A stretch of DNA of 64,000 bases from Maratus speciosus (Eukaryota > Arthropoda > Arachnida > Araneae > Salticidae): contig OZ010794.1 of NCBI GenBank assembly GCA_963932465.1, positions 214,099,748 to 214,163,747 of the forward strand, in the 5' to 3' direction. Below, in pieces: positions 33,681 through 44,830 of the stretch. The position numbers were made by a program, and so were the translations under genes. The notes under the pieces were generated by a model that saw only the letters and a list, made by a program, of their open reading frames with translations, was not told the DNA's origin and made no database searches. How positions within the stretch are numbered: the first letter of the stretch is position 1; each line of letters starts with the position of its first letter.

Positions 33681-33752
33681 TGCTGACCTGGAATCGAACC
33701 AGCTATCTTAGTGTTACGAGACGGGTACGCTCACGATCGTACTACAGCTGCA
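33681..33752 (-). tRNA. tRNA-Thr(CGT)-like pseudogene
   Basis: On the minus strand this 72-nt segment has a perfect T arm (CTGG-TTCGATT-CCAG), a GTAC/GTAC D-type stem, the loop CTCGTAA with anticodon CGT and a partly paired acceptor stem. The anticodon stem does not pair (CCCGT against CACTA) and the A box is degenerate. I read it as a decayed tRNA gene or the head of a SINE, not a working tRNA. Confidence 0.45.
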
Positions 33753-33793
33753 TAGTAGTGAAACATTTTGAAGTAAATATATTTGCTTCAGAT

Positions 33794-34260
33794 GGGTATG
33801 ACCGAAGTCATCAAAATACTCAAGGCCAGATGACACGAGTGGGACGTCATCACTAATCGATCGACATCTGACTTGTGTTGAAATTTACACCGGCAAATGT
33901 TGAATAGCAGTTATCTTTTATTTTATGTGTGGAATATCTATTATCTTATAAAATAATAATAACTGTTTCAACTTACTGGTGAGAATTCGGAATCCCTAAA
34001 TAAAGATTCAGCGAGACGCGGGATGCCACAGTATTGTCGTATCTGGCTGATTTTTTATTTCTTGATTCCAAATTATCACCAGCAAGTTTAATACTTATTA
34101 TTGTTTGATAAGATGATGGATATTCCACACATCAAATAAAAGAGAATTGCTATTGAAAATTTCCCGGTGTGAATTCCAACACTAGTGAGAAGTAGGTCGA
34201 TTAGTGAGACGTCGCTCTCGTGTCCTCTGGCCTTGATTATTTCGATGGCAGCGGTATGAC
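33794..34260. mobile_element. Long foldback element, family BB copy 1
   Basis: This ~465-bp element has arms of about 200 bp that are nearly complementary (ATACTCAAGGCCAG, GGTGTGAATTCCAAC, ACTTACTGGTGAGAATTC and their inverses). The second copy at 47649 has the same structure. It is non-coding and the superfamily is unclear. Confidence 0.7.
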
Positions 34261-34949
34261 TTGATAAAATTTCTTTAAATAGTTTTAATTTTGAAGGTAA
34301 TTTCGAGAAGATTTTGTCTAGCGTTTTAATACTTTAGTATTAGTAAATTATGAAAATTTTGAATTATAAATATTTTTAAGTAGCCTGCTAAATGTAAAAT
34401 ATTTTTTATTCGACAATATATTTTTTTTTTCTTTTTTGAGTAGAATCGATTCTTTTCCGTTTAAAATTTAAATAAAAATAGCTTTTAAATGTGTTCATTT
34501 AAAATTCATTTTAAATGCGAACATTTTTTATACGCAACTTTATAAATTAAACTTTATTTAATTTTATTCAACTTATCCAGCTTTAAAAAAATAATTTGTG
34601 AGTATTTTTAAATGAACGAGAAATGTTATTGTTATTGATTTTTAAATTCAAAAACTTTTTTTCTTTATTTTTATTAAATTGGAAATCTTAACGTATAGAA
34701 TTTTTGGTCTTTCTTGTTTTAAATAAATTTGGAATTTAGTATCAATAGAGCGTAAGCGTGGTAGGAATGGACGGAATTTCTTCATCTATTTCACACATTT
34801 GGGAAGAATTCACGGATAAAATATGTTTTCTAGGAGTATGGAAATTATTTGTTAAAAATTAGGACTAAATTAGTGTAAATTGACGGTGTTTTCTCACAAT
34901 ATGCCAAAGTTTTTAAAACATCTAATTATTCGAATATTTATTTGTACTG
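34261..34949. other. Array remnant or featureless
   Basis: A/T-rich DNA. Array-like phrases occur at the right end (TTTTTAAAACATCTAATTAT). There is no gene. Confidence 0.4.
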
Positions 34950-34992
34950 CAGGGTTCATACGCATCAACGGAATCAGGGTATTTTAGGTGTT

Positions 34993-35210
34993 CTAACCCC
35001 TTGAGGGGCGGTTGTATGTTTATGAGACAACTTAATTTTAATTCTCAAATGCTACATTGGAACCAGAATTTTGGTAAAAAAATTTCGGTTTCTTATGTGT
35101 GGGAGATATAATCTTTTCAAATTTAAGAAAAAATTTGTTTCAAATTCCGGTGTCATTCATTAATTTCAACACTTTACCAACGGAATTGCTTTGCCCCTGA
35201 AAGGGTTAAT
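34993..35210. mobile_element. TTAA MITE, family A copy 2
   Basis: The left end is CTAA-CCCCTTGAGGGGCG (TTAA mutated); the right end is CCCCTGAAAGGG-TTAA. Palindrome GTTGT-n11-ACAAC lies 14 nt inside the left end. Confidence 0.7.
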
Positions 35211-35266
35211 ACCAGCAGTTTCGTAAAGTACTGACAGCTATAACTGAAAATCGATTTATTTCTTCA

Positions 35267-35475
35267 TTAACCCCTTAACCTACGATTTAACCTACGGTTT
35301 GGCAAATCTATAGCTACCACTAAAATTTAATAGAGATTTTCGCCTTGTTTAATCATGGAATTTCGACGATTAAATTAAACTGTATTTACTGTGAAATTTT
35401 AGTGGTAAGAAGAATTTACATTTGGCTCGATCACCGTACGCGGGCTATGCCCGTCATTGTAGGTTAAGGGGTTAA
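35267..35475. mobile_element. TTAA MITE, family M copy 2
   Basis: This 209-bp element has TTAA-CCCCTTAACCTACG at both ends (inverted). Palindrome CGGGC-TAT-GCCCG (35440-35452) lies near the right end. It is inverted relative to copy 1, and its core is GATTAAACAAGGCGAAAATC (inverted). Confidence 0.85.
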
Positions 35476-35559
35476 ATAAGGCAAATATTACCTTACGAAA
35501 ATTCTGGTAAAAAGTGCTTGAAAGTCATTGAAGAGTACATACACCTTAATGCACTATGT

Positions 35560-35706
35560 ATAGTTGCCAACATCTTGCGCTTTTTTGTACCACAAAAATT
35601 TTATACTAAATTATACATTTTTCGAACGCCGTAATCTGCCGATTAAATAAGGCAAATTTTCTATTAAATTTTTGTGGTACAGAAAAGTGGAAGAGTTGTC
35701 AACTAT
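35560..35706. mobile_element. Foldback MITE, family K copy 2
   Basis: Arms ATAGTTGCCAACATCTTGCG and inverse ATAGTTGACAACTCTTCCAC. Its centre GATTAAATAAGGCAAATTTT (35641-35660) is the clearest example of the shared core. Confidence 0.75.
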
Positions 35707-35871
35707 GATTATGTGTATTTCTCAATAATAATGTATGATTTAAATAAAATAATTAAATAACCCTTTAGTGCGCAGCTTTGCATATATGTAAACAACAATG
35801 TTGGGAATTTAATAGATATATTTCACATAAAATAACAATATCTGCTTTAATTAATAACAGATATTACGCAT

Positions 35872-36079
35872 TTAACACTAGAAAGCCCGAGAGCAGTCAT
35901 TTTGACTGCTACCACATGAATATATCTCGGTCCGAACCAGAAATTTTCATATAAAGCTAGTTTAAAAGATATAAAGAATAAATCTAGTTAAATGGATAAG
36001 TTAACAATTTAAAATAAAAATTCTGGTGTGAAACATTTTTCTAAAATTTGAGTAAAATTCTCGGTCTTTCTAGTGTTAA
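35872..36079. mobile_element. TTAA MITE, family P copy 3
   Basis: TTAA-CACTAGAAAGCCCG and GGTCTTTCTAGTG-TTAA. Palindrome AGCAGTCA-TTT-TGACTGCT (35892-35910) lies 16 nt from TTAA. The stem sequence differs from copy 1 but remains fully paired. Confidence 0.85.
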
Positions 36080-36469
36080 ATAAAGCGAAAGTAACCACTG
36101 AAACTTTACGGTGTAAAGTCAGATACTCTGAACTGCTTTATATCTAGAACGTATTCTATCATGGGAATTAAAGAGTTAAAGAATAAGTTTTATAAAATAA
36201 AAAAAATATATATAATAAGGTATTTCCTATTAAATATTTACTAATTTGCAATATTTTAGCGTAAAACAGCCACACTACAGTAGTTTTTACTTGTATTGCA
36301 AATGTGCAACAGAAGAAAAGATTGACGTATTATATAAAAAATCTATGATTTTTTTTTTCATATTTTTTCTGTGTAATAAAACTTTCAATGAATTATGTGT
36401 AATGTTTTCGAAAAAAATAAATAAAAAATCCCTGCCGGGCCGGCCTACAGGCGGAGGTAGATTTCGAAG

Positions 36470-37122
36470 TTAACGCTAGATCTACCGGGAATTTTATTCA
36501 AGTTTTAATAAAACGTTCTACACCAGAATTTTTATTTAAAACTATTTAACTTATTTATTTACCTTATTTTTGTCTGGTTTATATACTTAGTTTATTTTAA
36601 AGAAATTTCTGGTTTGAATGAATATTTTGTATGTACCCAAAGCGTTAAAAGTAAGCGAACAAACTTAATGCTGTAATCAGCCGTAAATTAACACAGTTGC
36701 GCCACCTTGTGGACGGAGTGATAATTCACATACGCGGGCTTTTAGTGTGGCGCGTATTTTCTAAATCTTTAGTCACTCATGAAATGAATTTTGTTTGCCA
36801 CATTTTTTGCAAAGTAATGGCGTAGCGAGAGGAGCATCCAGATGCACTTGACACCACGAGGTTTTCTTTGCCTTATCACAGGCACTTCAGTTATTAATCA
36901 AGGTGAAATAAACTTTACAATTTTAGTGGTGAGAGTAAGAAAACAGTTAGGTATCTACCCGTAGTTCACACTCCGTCCGCTACGTAGCGCATGACCTTGA
37001 TTGATGTGACCTCGCTTTTAATCTTTCGGTTATTTCTCCCATTTAAGATAGGACGCTTACTTATATCGCTTTGGTATGTACCTGTCGGGTCCAATGGACC
37101 CGTCTGGTAGACGGAGGGTTAA
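36470..37122. mobile_element. TTAA MITE, family Q copy 2, split by element R
   Basis: Left TTAA-CGCTAGATCTACCGG, right GGTAGACGGAGGG-TTAA with palindrome CGGGTCC-AAT-GGACCCG. Element R opens it with a 9-bp duplication. Confidence 0.8.
36638..37073. mobile_element. Element R, 9-bp target duplication (MULE-like)
   Basis: This 436-bp insertion is flanked by GTATGTACC (36629-36637 and 37074-37082). Inverted termini are CAAAGCGTTAAAAGTAAGCG and CAAAGCGATATAAGTAAGCG. The interior is richer in G+C than its surroundings but has no long frame. Nine-base duplications are typical of Mutator-like elements. Confidence 0.7.
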
Positions 37123-37257
37123 GTATACTAATTTCACAAAAAAAAAAAAAAAAAAATCGTGATTAGAGATAAACCCAATTTAACAATTTTATACGGATGC
37201 CTTTGACAAGTTTTTATTTCATTTTTGTATAATAGCTGGTTTTATCAGAATCGTGTT

Positions 37258-37640
37258 ACGGGGTTCGTACGGGTGCTTGAATTTCCCGGCTAAGAAATTA
37301 TTCGGTACCAGTATTTTTTTATGGAAAATCTCTCCTGAAATAAGGCGAAATTTCGTCCGTTTAACACTAGGACGGCGGCGAGGGGTCATTTTGAGCCTTG
37401 CCAAGTGAAAACATGTCGATTCGAACCAGAAAACTTTTTAAAATATAAGATTAATATATGCTGCCGAAAAATAACTTAAATAAATAAGTTAAATATTTTT
37501 AAGCAAAAATTCTGATGTGAAATATTTTTATAAAATTTGAGTAAAATTTCCTGCCGTTCTAGTGTTAAACTAGATTTATTTTTCTATAAAAAAATTCTGA
37601 TATTTCGCCTTGAAAATAACAGTACCCGTACGAACCCCGT
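37258..37640. mobile_element. hAT-like MITE, family N copy 4, split by P copy 2
   Basis: Ends ACGGGGTTCGTACGGGTG and inverse ACGGGGTTCGTACGGGTA are nearly identical. Flanks share TGTTA. P copy 2 is inserted at the TTAA of the sequence that reads GTTTAATCTAGATTTA in the N copy at 40179. Confidence 0.7.
37361..37568. mobile_element. TTAA MITE, family P copy 2
   Basis: TTAA-CACTAGGACGGCGG and GCCGTTCTAGTG-TTAA. The palindrome GGGTCA-TTT-TGAGCC has one mismatch. It is very similar to copy 1. Confidence 0.85.
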
Positions 37641-38700
37641 GTTAAGGCGGTATTTAAAAAAATACTTTTCCATGCTCAACAACTCAAAATTTTCTGGTAC
37701 ATTTTCAGATTCATTTTTAATAGAAAAAATATGATACTTGCTGACGTGATTTTTTAAGAGGTTTATAAGCGACCCGTGTTTTTATTTTTCGTTCAATTAA
37801 TTAAAACTTGATTTATAAACAATTATTTTCACAATAGGACAATATTTTTCGTTTCTAACACAATCGCTTCGGGAAATTCTGTTCAAAATGCCCACTTTGA
37901 TATAATTTTTTGAAATATATTCTGCCTCTATCAGAAAATTGATCATTACGGTACATTATATAGTTTCTGAATAAGATAATCTGACAATTGGATGCGTTTG
38001 AGAGCAAAAATTAATTTAAAAATGAGTCAGAAAATAAACAGTTTGGATTTGAATACACCTTAATAAGATTATTTTTTTCTTCAACAGCTATGTATTTTTA
38101 ATTTGTTTTTGCTGTAAGAATTGGTCCTATGAAAAACTTGTCTATGTAAACGTTGTAGAGAATATTAGAAGATATATGTTAAATTCATGGGGATTTTATA
38201 TCTTGTGAATTGACGGAGTTATGGATTTTTTCTTCTTCAACTCCCCCCCCCCCTTTTTTTTTTGTTTTCGTTTTCAATTTTTTTTTTCGGTACGAATTGG
38301 TCCTATCAAAAACTTTTGAATATAAAAGTTGTAGATAATATTAAGGAGATTTATAATAAAATTAATTGGATTTGATATCTTAAGATTTGACAAAGTTATG
38401 AATTTTTTTCTCCCAAAAACCCTATTTTTTGCGCCCCTTGAGCCCAATTTTAATTTTATCAAACATCTGTTATACGTAAATTTTTGGCCCTATTTTTGGA
38501 AGTAATAAAAACTTTAACCTGATTTAATATGTACGAAAATTAAAAAGTTATGGACTTTTTTCGGTTTTCACAAAACCCCTCCCTATTTCCATCCCCTTGG
38601 TCCGATTTTGCCCATTAACAAACTTGACCGAGATTGTATGCCACTTGATTTTATGTATCAGTCTGGAGGAGATTTGTGCGTAATTGGGGAAATTATCGTG
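37641..38700. other. Degenerate repeats, A/T-rich
   Basis: At 38050-38560 three loosely related stretches share GAATTGGTCCTATNAAAAAC, AAAGTTATGRATTTTTT and a C-run. They look like an old tandem repeat of about 180 bp. There is no gene. Confidence 0.4.
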
Positions 38701-38714
38701 TCCAGAAGAAAGTG

Positions 38715-38765
38715 ATATATATATATAGAGAGAGAGAGACAGAGACAGAGAGAGAGAGAGAGAGA
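38715..38765. repeat. (TA)n-(GA)n microsatellite
   Basis: About six TA units run directly into about 19 GA units with two CA interruptions. Confidence 0.9.
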
Positions 38766-39247
38766 TAAAGTTTTTTTAATGAGGGTGGTTTTGGGTTCTA
38801 GGGGTCATGATCGGTGTAGATCTGATATTTTTTTCAGAAATTCCAACATAGGGGAGAATGTAATAGGTAGTATTTCATACGAAATCTACCTAAAATCACG
38901 CATTTAAGGATTAAAGCTATACAATATATTATAATATTTCATTTAATAAATGTGTCTTACTGAAATTCGTTTTTATTCCTCGAATACATTTGTTGTTTGT
39001 TCTCATAAAGGAAATCATAGATGCCTTTATTTTTTTTAAACTTTTGCCTTTTATTCTTATAGAGAAAATCATGCCTGAGTTAGCCTTTAATCTGATTTGA
39101 ATCATTATTCTTAATTCGAGTCGAAATGGACTTACAAATTGCAATGATTATTATTTGCTAGAAGGGTCAGGCTGAGCATTATCTTTATTATTCTTTTCAC
39201 ATATCATTTCTAAAATTCTCATTTCAATAAGAATGATCCAAGTGAAC

Positions 39248-40178
39248 TTTATCTACCCTATTTATATATAAAATCCTAATGAAACGAATTCATGAAACGG
39301 ATATATGAATCGACTGATTAAACAACTGATTATGTTTCAAGCGATTTCTCCTAAAATAAGGAATACTTTGCGATGAAATTAACGCCAAAATTCAGCATTG
39401 ATCCGCAGATCTCAAAACTGGTATTAGAATGTTTAAATTCGAATTGGTTTTCGAAATATTCATTTTTTTTAAATTTTATATACATTTTTCTAATGATGGC
39501 AACTCAAATTTTAATCAAACAGATATGTTTTTTCATATTTCAGAAAAGGTTGACATGGTAACCCGGCTATTGTTGTTTATTTGATAATAAATGGTTATCT
39601 ACCCTATATATATAAAATCCTAATGAAACAAATTTATGAAACGGATATATCAAACGAATTTATGAAACGGATATATGAATCGACTGATTAAACAACTGAT
39701 TATGTTTCAAGCGATTTCTCCTAAAATATGGAATACTTTGCGATGAAATTAACGCCAAAAATCAGCATTGATCCGCAGATCTCAAAACTGGTATTAGAAT
39801 TTTAAAATTCGAATTGGTTTTCGAAATATTAATTTTTTTTTGTAATTTTATATACATTTTTCTAATAATGGCAACTCAAATATTAACCCTAGATCTACCG
39901 GGAATTTTATTCAAGTTTTAATAAAACGTTCTACTCCAGAATTTTTATTTAAAACTATTTAACTTATTTATTTACCTTATTTTTGTCTGGTTTATATACT
40001 TAGTTTATTTTAAAGAAATTTCTGGTTTGAATGAATATTTTGTATGTACCTGTCGGGTCCAATGGACCCGTCTGGTAGACGGAGGGTTAATCAAACAGAT
40101 ATATTTTTTTTCATATTTCATAAAAGGTTGACATGGTAACCCGGCTATTGTTGTTTATTTGATAATAAATGTTTATCT
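39248..40178. repeat. Recent tandem duplication, ~347-bp unit
   Basis: 39248-39594 is repeated at 39595-40178. The second copy is longer because it holds Q copy 3 (208 bp) and a ~37-bp internal duplication of GAAACGGATATAT sequence. The units are otherwise very similar, so the duplication is young. Copy 1 keeps the empty Q site. Confidence 0.8.
39883..40090. mobile_element. TTAA MITE, family Q copy 3
   Basis: This 208-bp element has TTAA-CCCTAGATCTACCGG and GGTAGACGGAGGG-TTAA. Palindrome CGGGTCC-AAT-GGACCCG (40054-40070) lies 16 nt from TTAA. Its empty site ATTTTAATCAAACAGATATG is preserved in the first unit of the tandem duplication. Confidence 0.9.
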
Positions 40179-40349
40179 CAGGGCTGCCACGGTAAAGGGA
40201 ATTTCCAGATCAGGAAATTCTTCGATACCAGTATTTTGTTATAGAAAATCTCCCCTCATAAAAGGCGAAATTTCGTGCGTTTAATCTAGATTTATTTTTC
40301 TATAAACACATGTTGAAACACATGTAATCCATGAAGCGTAGCAACCCTG
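40179..40349. mobile_element. hAT-like MITE, family N copy 5
   Basis: The left end CAGGGCTGCCACGG resembles family S; the interior and right end (inverse CAGGGTTGCTACGCTTCA) are family N. This may be a mixed or converted copy. Confidence 0.55.
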
Positions 40350-40439
40350 TATTTACTTTTATTTCTTTTTTATAAATTATAAAAATTATTTTGTTCTATA
40401 ATTATTAATTTTTTTTTTCATATTTCCTTTAAAAAATAA

Positions 40440-41972
40440 TAGAAAATAATTAAAAAATACGGTACTACTTAGATATTCCTTCGACCAATTTCGCCAAATT
40501 ATATAAATCGCCAAAAGACTCGCCAAATTATACAAATTGACACATTTTTTATTTTAAATAACGAAAGAACAAATGAATTAGCATAACATTAAAAATATAT
40601 ATATACTAAGAAAAAGTCGAAATAAAAATCACTTGAGGACGTAAACACGTGTAACTTACTTAACCCCTTAAATTGCGGTTTAAAAATTCAAATTGCTTAT
40701 TGGCACCACTTTTTTGAAAAAGAAATTGTCACCTTATTTAATGACAGGTAAAACAATAGTAAAATAAAGCCAATTACACTATTTTATAAAACTGGTGGTA
40801 ATCGAACAATCTGAGTAAAAGACACAGCCCGTGAATATGACGGGAGCGAGAATTAAGGGGGTAAAGTGAAGTGAATGTGAAATTTACGATCAAACATTAT
40901 TGGCATTTAATCTTATAGTTTGGCGATAGATTTTTGGTCGACGGGATAACTAAGTAATACCGAAAATGCATATGTAACTGGTATTTGAAAACGAGATTTT
41001 CGCCAAATTTTCGTAAAAAGAAAAAGAAAAAAAATCACGCTAATCCTGCTGTGCGTATATGACATCTGGACAAATATTACCACTCGAAAAATAAAATGCT
41101 AACTGGCGAGTTGAAAAAAAGCTATTGGTGAGATTTGCATGCGGCTAGTACCAAAAATTCTTTGCAAACATGGCAAATTTTATGTAGTTTTATTCGAAAA
41201 AAAAATTTGATTTTTAATCAAAAGGGAAAACTTACTGTCCCATATTGGCGCAATTTTTTCCTGACGCCAATGTCATATACGTAACGGGCACTTAACTGGC
41301 GCCAAATTATCGTTATTTTGCTTGATATGATAAGCCGGATGTTGTTGTTTATGCTGTTGTTGCGTTCCCCAAATTGGCGTCGTTAAAAATCTCGCCAAAA
41401 TGGACGTATATGATACCTGTTTCAAACTTTCATATGAACGGCGAAGGGATCAGACCGTATTAGTTTATGGCAGTTGCTGACTTGAACTTTTATAATATAG
41501 ATGAAATGATGGCGATAGAATAATATTTGGCGACTTATCGCCTGTGCCTAACTAACATTAAAGTACCAAAATGGCACCTAGAGTATAAAAAAGCGAAGTG
41601 GTCAGCCTGGAACTGTTGATGATAGTCACATGACTTAGGCTATTGTTATAGAGATTATTTTAAAATACCGGGAGACAAAGACTCTGTACACTTAATTTAT
41701 TTTATTTTAGCTTCTTTTCAAATGTTTAACTGATATTCTTTAATCAAAAACGAAAACAACCATTGGATGTCTTACCAGCAACTGATTCGCCCTTAAATTT
41801 TTGCAATCAAAGGGAATTGAATGGAAACCCTTTTACATGGATATCTGCACAGCTGCTTTTCAGTATAATCCAATCTTCTCTAATATTTTTAAAACCCATC
41901 AGATTAGCGTGTTTTAAATTCTGCGGGAACGGGGGTTGGCGAGCGTAGCTTGCAGGGGGCAGGGCCCCCTAG
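40440..41972 (+). mobile_element. Helitron-like element, rearranged, with CTAG end
   Basis: The 3' terminus has hairpin AGGGGGC-AGG-GCCCCCT and ends CTAG|T, matching the 1065-2475 element with a different loop. The left part (40466-40659) repeats an internal segment of that element in inverted orientation. F copy 2 is inserted at 40660. There is no Rep/helicase frame. Confidence 0.55.
40660..40864. mobile_element. TTAA MITE, family F copy 2
   Basis: TTAA-CCCCTTAAATTGCGG at left; the right end is GAATTAAGGGG with TTAA mutated to GTAA. Palindrome CCCGT-n7-ACGGG is near the right end, with a stem sequence different from copy 1. Confidence 0.75.
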
Positions 41973-42610
41973 TCGATTTATATTATTATATTGTTTCATT
42001 TTTTTAATATTTTGATAAATCAAAGTTGTAAAGAAAACTATGTCTCGAAGTTATATTGTTTTATTAATAAAATCTGTGATGTGTTTTAGATAATTTTTAA
42101 TTTTATGAGCTTTTTACATTTTCTATTTCTGCTGCATGTTATTGAAGTATATTTCGTTTTATGAATTTTTTATGATAACTTTTGTCAAACATTTTTTATT
42201 TTTATATTCCTTATTCTTTAATTTTTACCCCTTTATTATAGAGTTTATGCTTAGTTACTGATATTAGGATTTCTAGAAATAAAAATGTATTTAATTTTTG
42301 AAATCAATTAAATTTAAAGCATCTACCAAACTATACTTTAATCTACTCTGTAATTTTTACTTTGAAATAATACAGCCTAATAATTATTTAGATAGATGTA
42401 ATACAGCTTTAGATGTAACATTGTGTACATTGTAGAACATTTGCAGCAAATTTTGCAGTCATTCAACTGTTTTTATTGAAAACGTTTACTTAAGCGTATT
42501 TTCCCCTTTTTCTAATCACTGAGCACGCTTCTTAACACTGTACAGGTGCATACAGGGTTGCCAAGTCTCGTAGTTTATTTATATTTTATTATTTTATTGT
42601 TATTTTATAG
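41973..42610. other. Array unit
   Basis: This follows the same landmark order as 29161-29700 and 43730-44400. It is non-coding. Confidence 0.5.
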
Positions 42611-42817
42611 TTAACCCCTTCGGGACGGGAGCCTTTTACGAGATTTTTAATCTTTTGTCACCGTTTTTTAAAAACAGAAATTTGTGTCTTCTTGAATCGA
42701 GAAAATGCGCTGATTAAATAAGGCAAATTTTACAGTAAAATTTTACTGGTGAGGAAAAACAAGGATTCTGAGCGCTTCATGCGGCACGTATGCGTGTCGC
42801 TCGTCCTCAAGGGTTAA
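42611..42817. mobile_element. TTAA MITE, family L copy 1
   Basis: This 207-bp element has TTAA-CCCCTTCGGGACGGG and CGTCCTCAAGGG-TTAA. Hairpin GCGGCACG-TATG-CGTGTCGC (42781-42800) lies 13 nt from the right TTAA. Core GATTAAATAAGGCAAATTT is at 42712-42730. Copy 2 at 54433 is split by a retrotransposon. Confidence 0.85.
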
Positions 42818-43133
42818 ATTTATTTTATTTTATTCATGAAATATTTAACTTTGTACAAATTGTATTAACAAAAAGTAACTATTCAAACATTCCGGGAAGA
42901 ATTTAACATTTCTTACAGGTAGTTTTATAAATGTAGCAAAAATGCGTCTGCGGCCTGTATAGTGTTCATATGATCAAGTAAACGTTATCTATAAAAATGA
43001 TTAAAATGTATGGGCAGTTTGATGCAATTTTTTATAGTGTAATTAGGATCAATCGTGTATTATAGTACATGAAACTGATATCAAAGGTTTTTAAAACATC
43101 AATTAAATCAAATATTTATTTGAGTTGAATTAC

Positions 43134-43303
43134 CAGGACTGACACAGTCGACTATTCTTTAATTCTATATCGCAGCGCTTTTTCAAAGAAAAATATTTTA
43201 CTTGCGCTTTTACAACATTTGCAAGAGAAATATACTACAAAAAGTATTTTTTTAATATAGTGGTGCAAACAGATTATATAAACAGTCGCCTGTGGCAGCC
43301 CTG
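43134..43303. mobile_element. hAT-like MITE, family S copy 1
   Basis: Ends CAGGACTGACACAGTCGACT and inverse CAGGGCTGCCACAGGCGACT. Flanks GAATTAC and AATTATG match the array sequence GAATTATG. Other copies are at 47078 and 62260. Confidence 0.65.
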
Positions 43304-43907
43304 AATTATGTGAATTTCTCAAGAATGTTGATAGATTTCGATTTTTAAAAAATTAAGGCAAACTTAGGTTTGTACAATTCATTATATCCTTTTATTTAAT
43401 AAATGTCTTTTACAAAAATTCATTTTTATTTCATTAATGCTTTTATTTTTTGTTCTTATTAAGTAAATCATAGTATATTTTTTAACATTTTTGCTTTCGT
43501 TCTTACAGAGGAAATCATGCTTGCGTAAGCCTTTAATTTACGTTGAATCATTATCCTTAATACGAGTCGAGATGGATTTACAAATTGCATTGATTATCAT
43601 CTGCAAGAAGTGACAGTCTTAGAATTACCTGAATTCTTTCCTTCTTTTCACAAATCATTTCCAACTGCCTTATTTTAATAAGAAACGATCCAAGGCATCT
43701 TGATCAATTTATACACGCGTATTATTTCATTTTTTATCTTTAGCTAAATCAACGTTATAAAGTACACAATATCTGAAATTTTTGTGTTTTATTAATAAAA
43801 TCTGTAATATTTTTTAGATAATTGTTAATTTCCTAAATTTCTTGCTTTTTTTTGTATTACTGCTGCATATTATTGAAATATGTTTTTGATTATAATTTGT
43901 ATATAAC
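43304..43907. other. Array unit containing the landmark
   Basis: The landmark is at about 43560 (CGAGTCGAGATGGATTTACA). The minus-strand translation QMIINAICKSISTRIKDNDS is stopped on both sides. Confidence 0.5.
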
Positions 43908-44050
43908 ATAACTACCATAATACGCTATTTTTTACCACAAAAAATTATAGTAAATTTTACCTTTTTAAATCGCCGTAATCTGCCGATTAAATAAGACAAA
44001 AACCTCTACTAAATGTTTGTGGGACAAAAAAGCGAAAAAGTTGGCAGCTA
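43908..44050. mobile_element. Foldback MITE, family K copy 3
   Basis: The right arm GCGAAAAAGTTGGCAGCTAT is well kept; the left arm ATAACTACCATAATACGCTA is decayed. The centre is GATTAAATAAGACAAAAACC. Confidence 0.65.
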
Positions 44051-44107
44051 TGATAGAATAACTTTTCTCCAACATTTTTATGTTTCTTTACCTTTTTTTC
44101 TTTGAAA

Positions 44108-44122
44108 GGGGGGGGGGGGGGG
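44108..44122. repeat. Poly-G run (15)
   Basis: Fifteen consecutive G in an A/T-rich setting. Confidence 0.9.
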
Positions 44123-44622
44123 TATTTAATTATTGATATGTTAATTTGGATTTATGTGTATAAAAGTGTGTTTAATAATTTAAATCATATAAATTTAAAA
44201 AATATACAAAAGTATACTTTAGTGTACTCTGAAATCTATACTTTTAAATAATATAGACTAAAAAAATAGATCGAATATAGCTTCAGATGTAATATCGTTC
44301 ACATTGTAAAACATTTTCAGCAAATTTTACAGTCATTCAACCGTTTTAATTGAAAAGGTTTACTTAACCGTAGTTTTCACTTTTCTAATCAATGAGAGCG
44401 CTTGTTAACACTATACAGGCCGCAAACAGTGTTGCCAAATCTGGCAGTTTATGTAATTTAGAGTTTACACCAGAAAATGTTTAATAGTAATTTTATTTTA
44501 ATTTTTATTCATTTTGTTTGTAATTTTGAAAATTTTTGCCTATACTTGATTGAGCAAAATGTTCCGGGAAATTTGTGAAAATTGTGTTGTAATGCGCAAT
44601 TTAACAACATAAGCAACAAGGA

Positions 44623-44830
44623 CTATTCTTCAAAGTAGACACCATCATAGTCCACGATGTTCTGGCAGATTCCAGATTTGCTGAAAGAACGAAGTTTGTT
44701 GCAGTACCAGCGCCTTCAACCTCATTAATCGCGTTTACGGCTTTCAGAACCATTAGACCTTTTCTCCAATAACGCCGGATCAACACACGTAAATCACACT
44801 GTTCATTAGGTATTTTGAAGCCAAGACTCC
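44623..44830 (-). pseudogene. Possible transposase C-terminal fragment
   Basis: On the minus strand the end of one frame reads SKSGICQNIVDYDGVYFEE followed by stop. This resembles the C-terminal tail of some mariner-type transposases. Further upstream a different frame carries VLIRRYWRKGLMVLKAV, so at least one shift is present. A short tandem GAACAGT lies beyond. The family call is tentative. Confidence 0.3.

Larger units (their letters stand above)
34950..35547. mobile_element. hAT-like MITE N copy 3, host of A2 and M2
   Basis: The left end is CAGGGTTCATACGCATCAAC and the right end is inverse GTACTCTTCAATGAC-type sequence. Family A copy 2 (34993) and family M copy 2 (35267) are inserted in it, each at a TTA(A)-like site. 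Confidence 0.55.
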
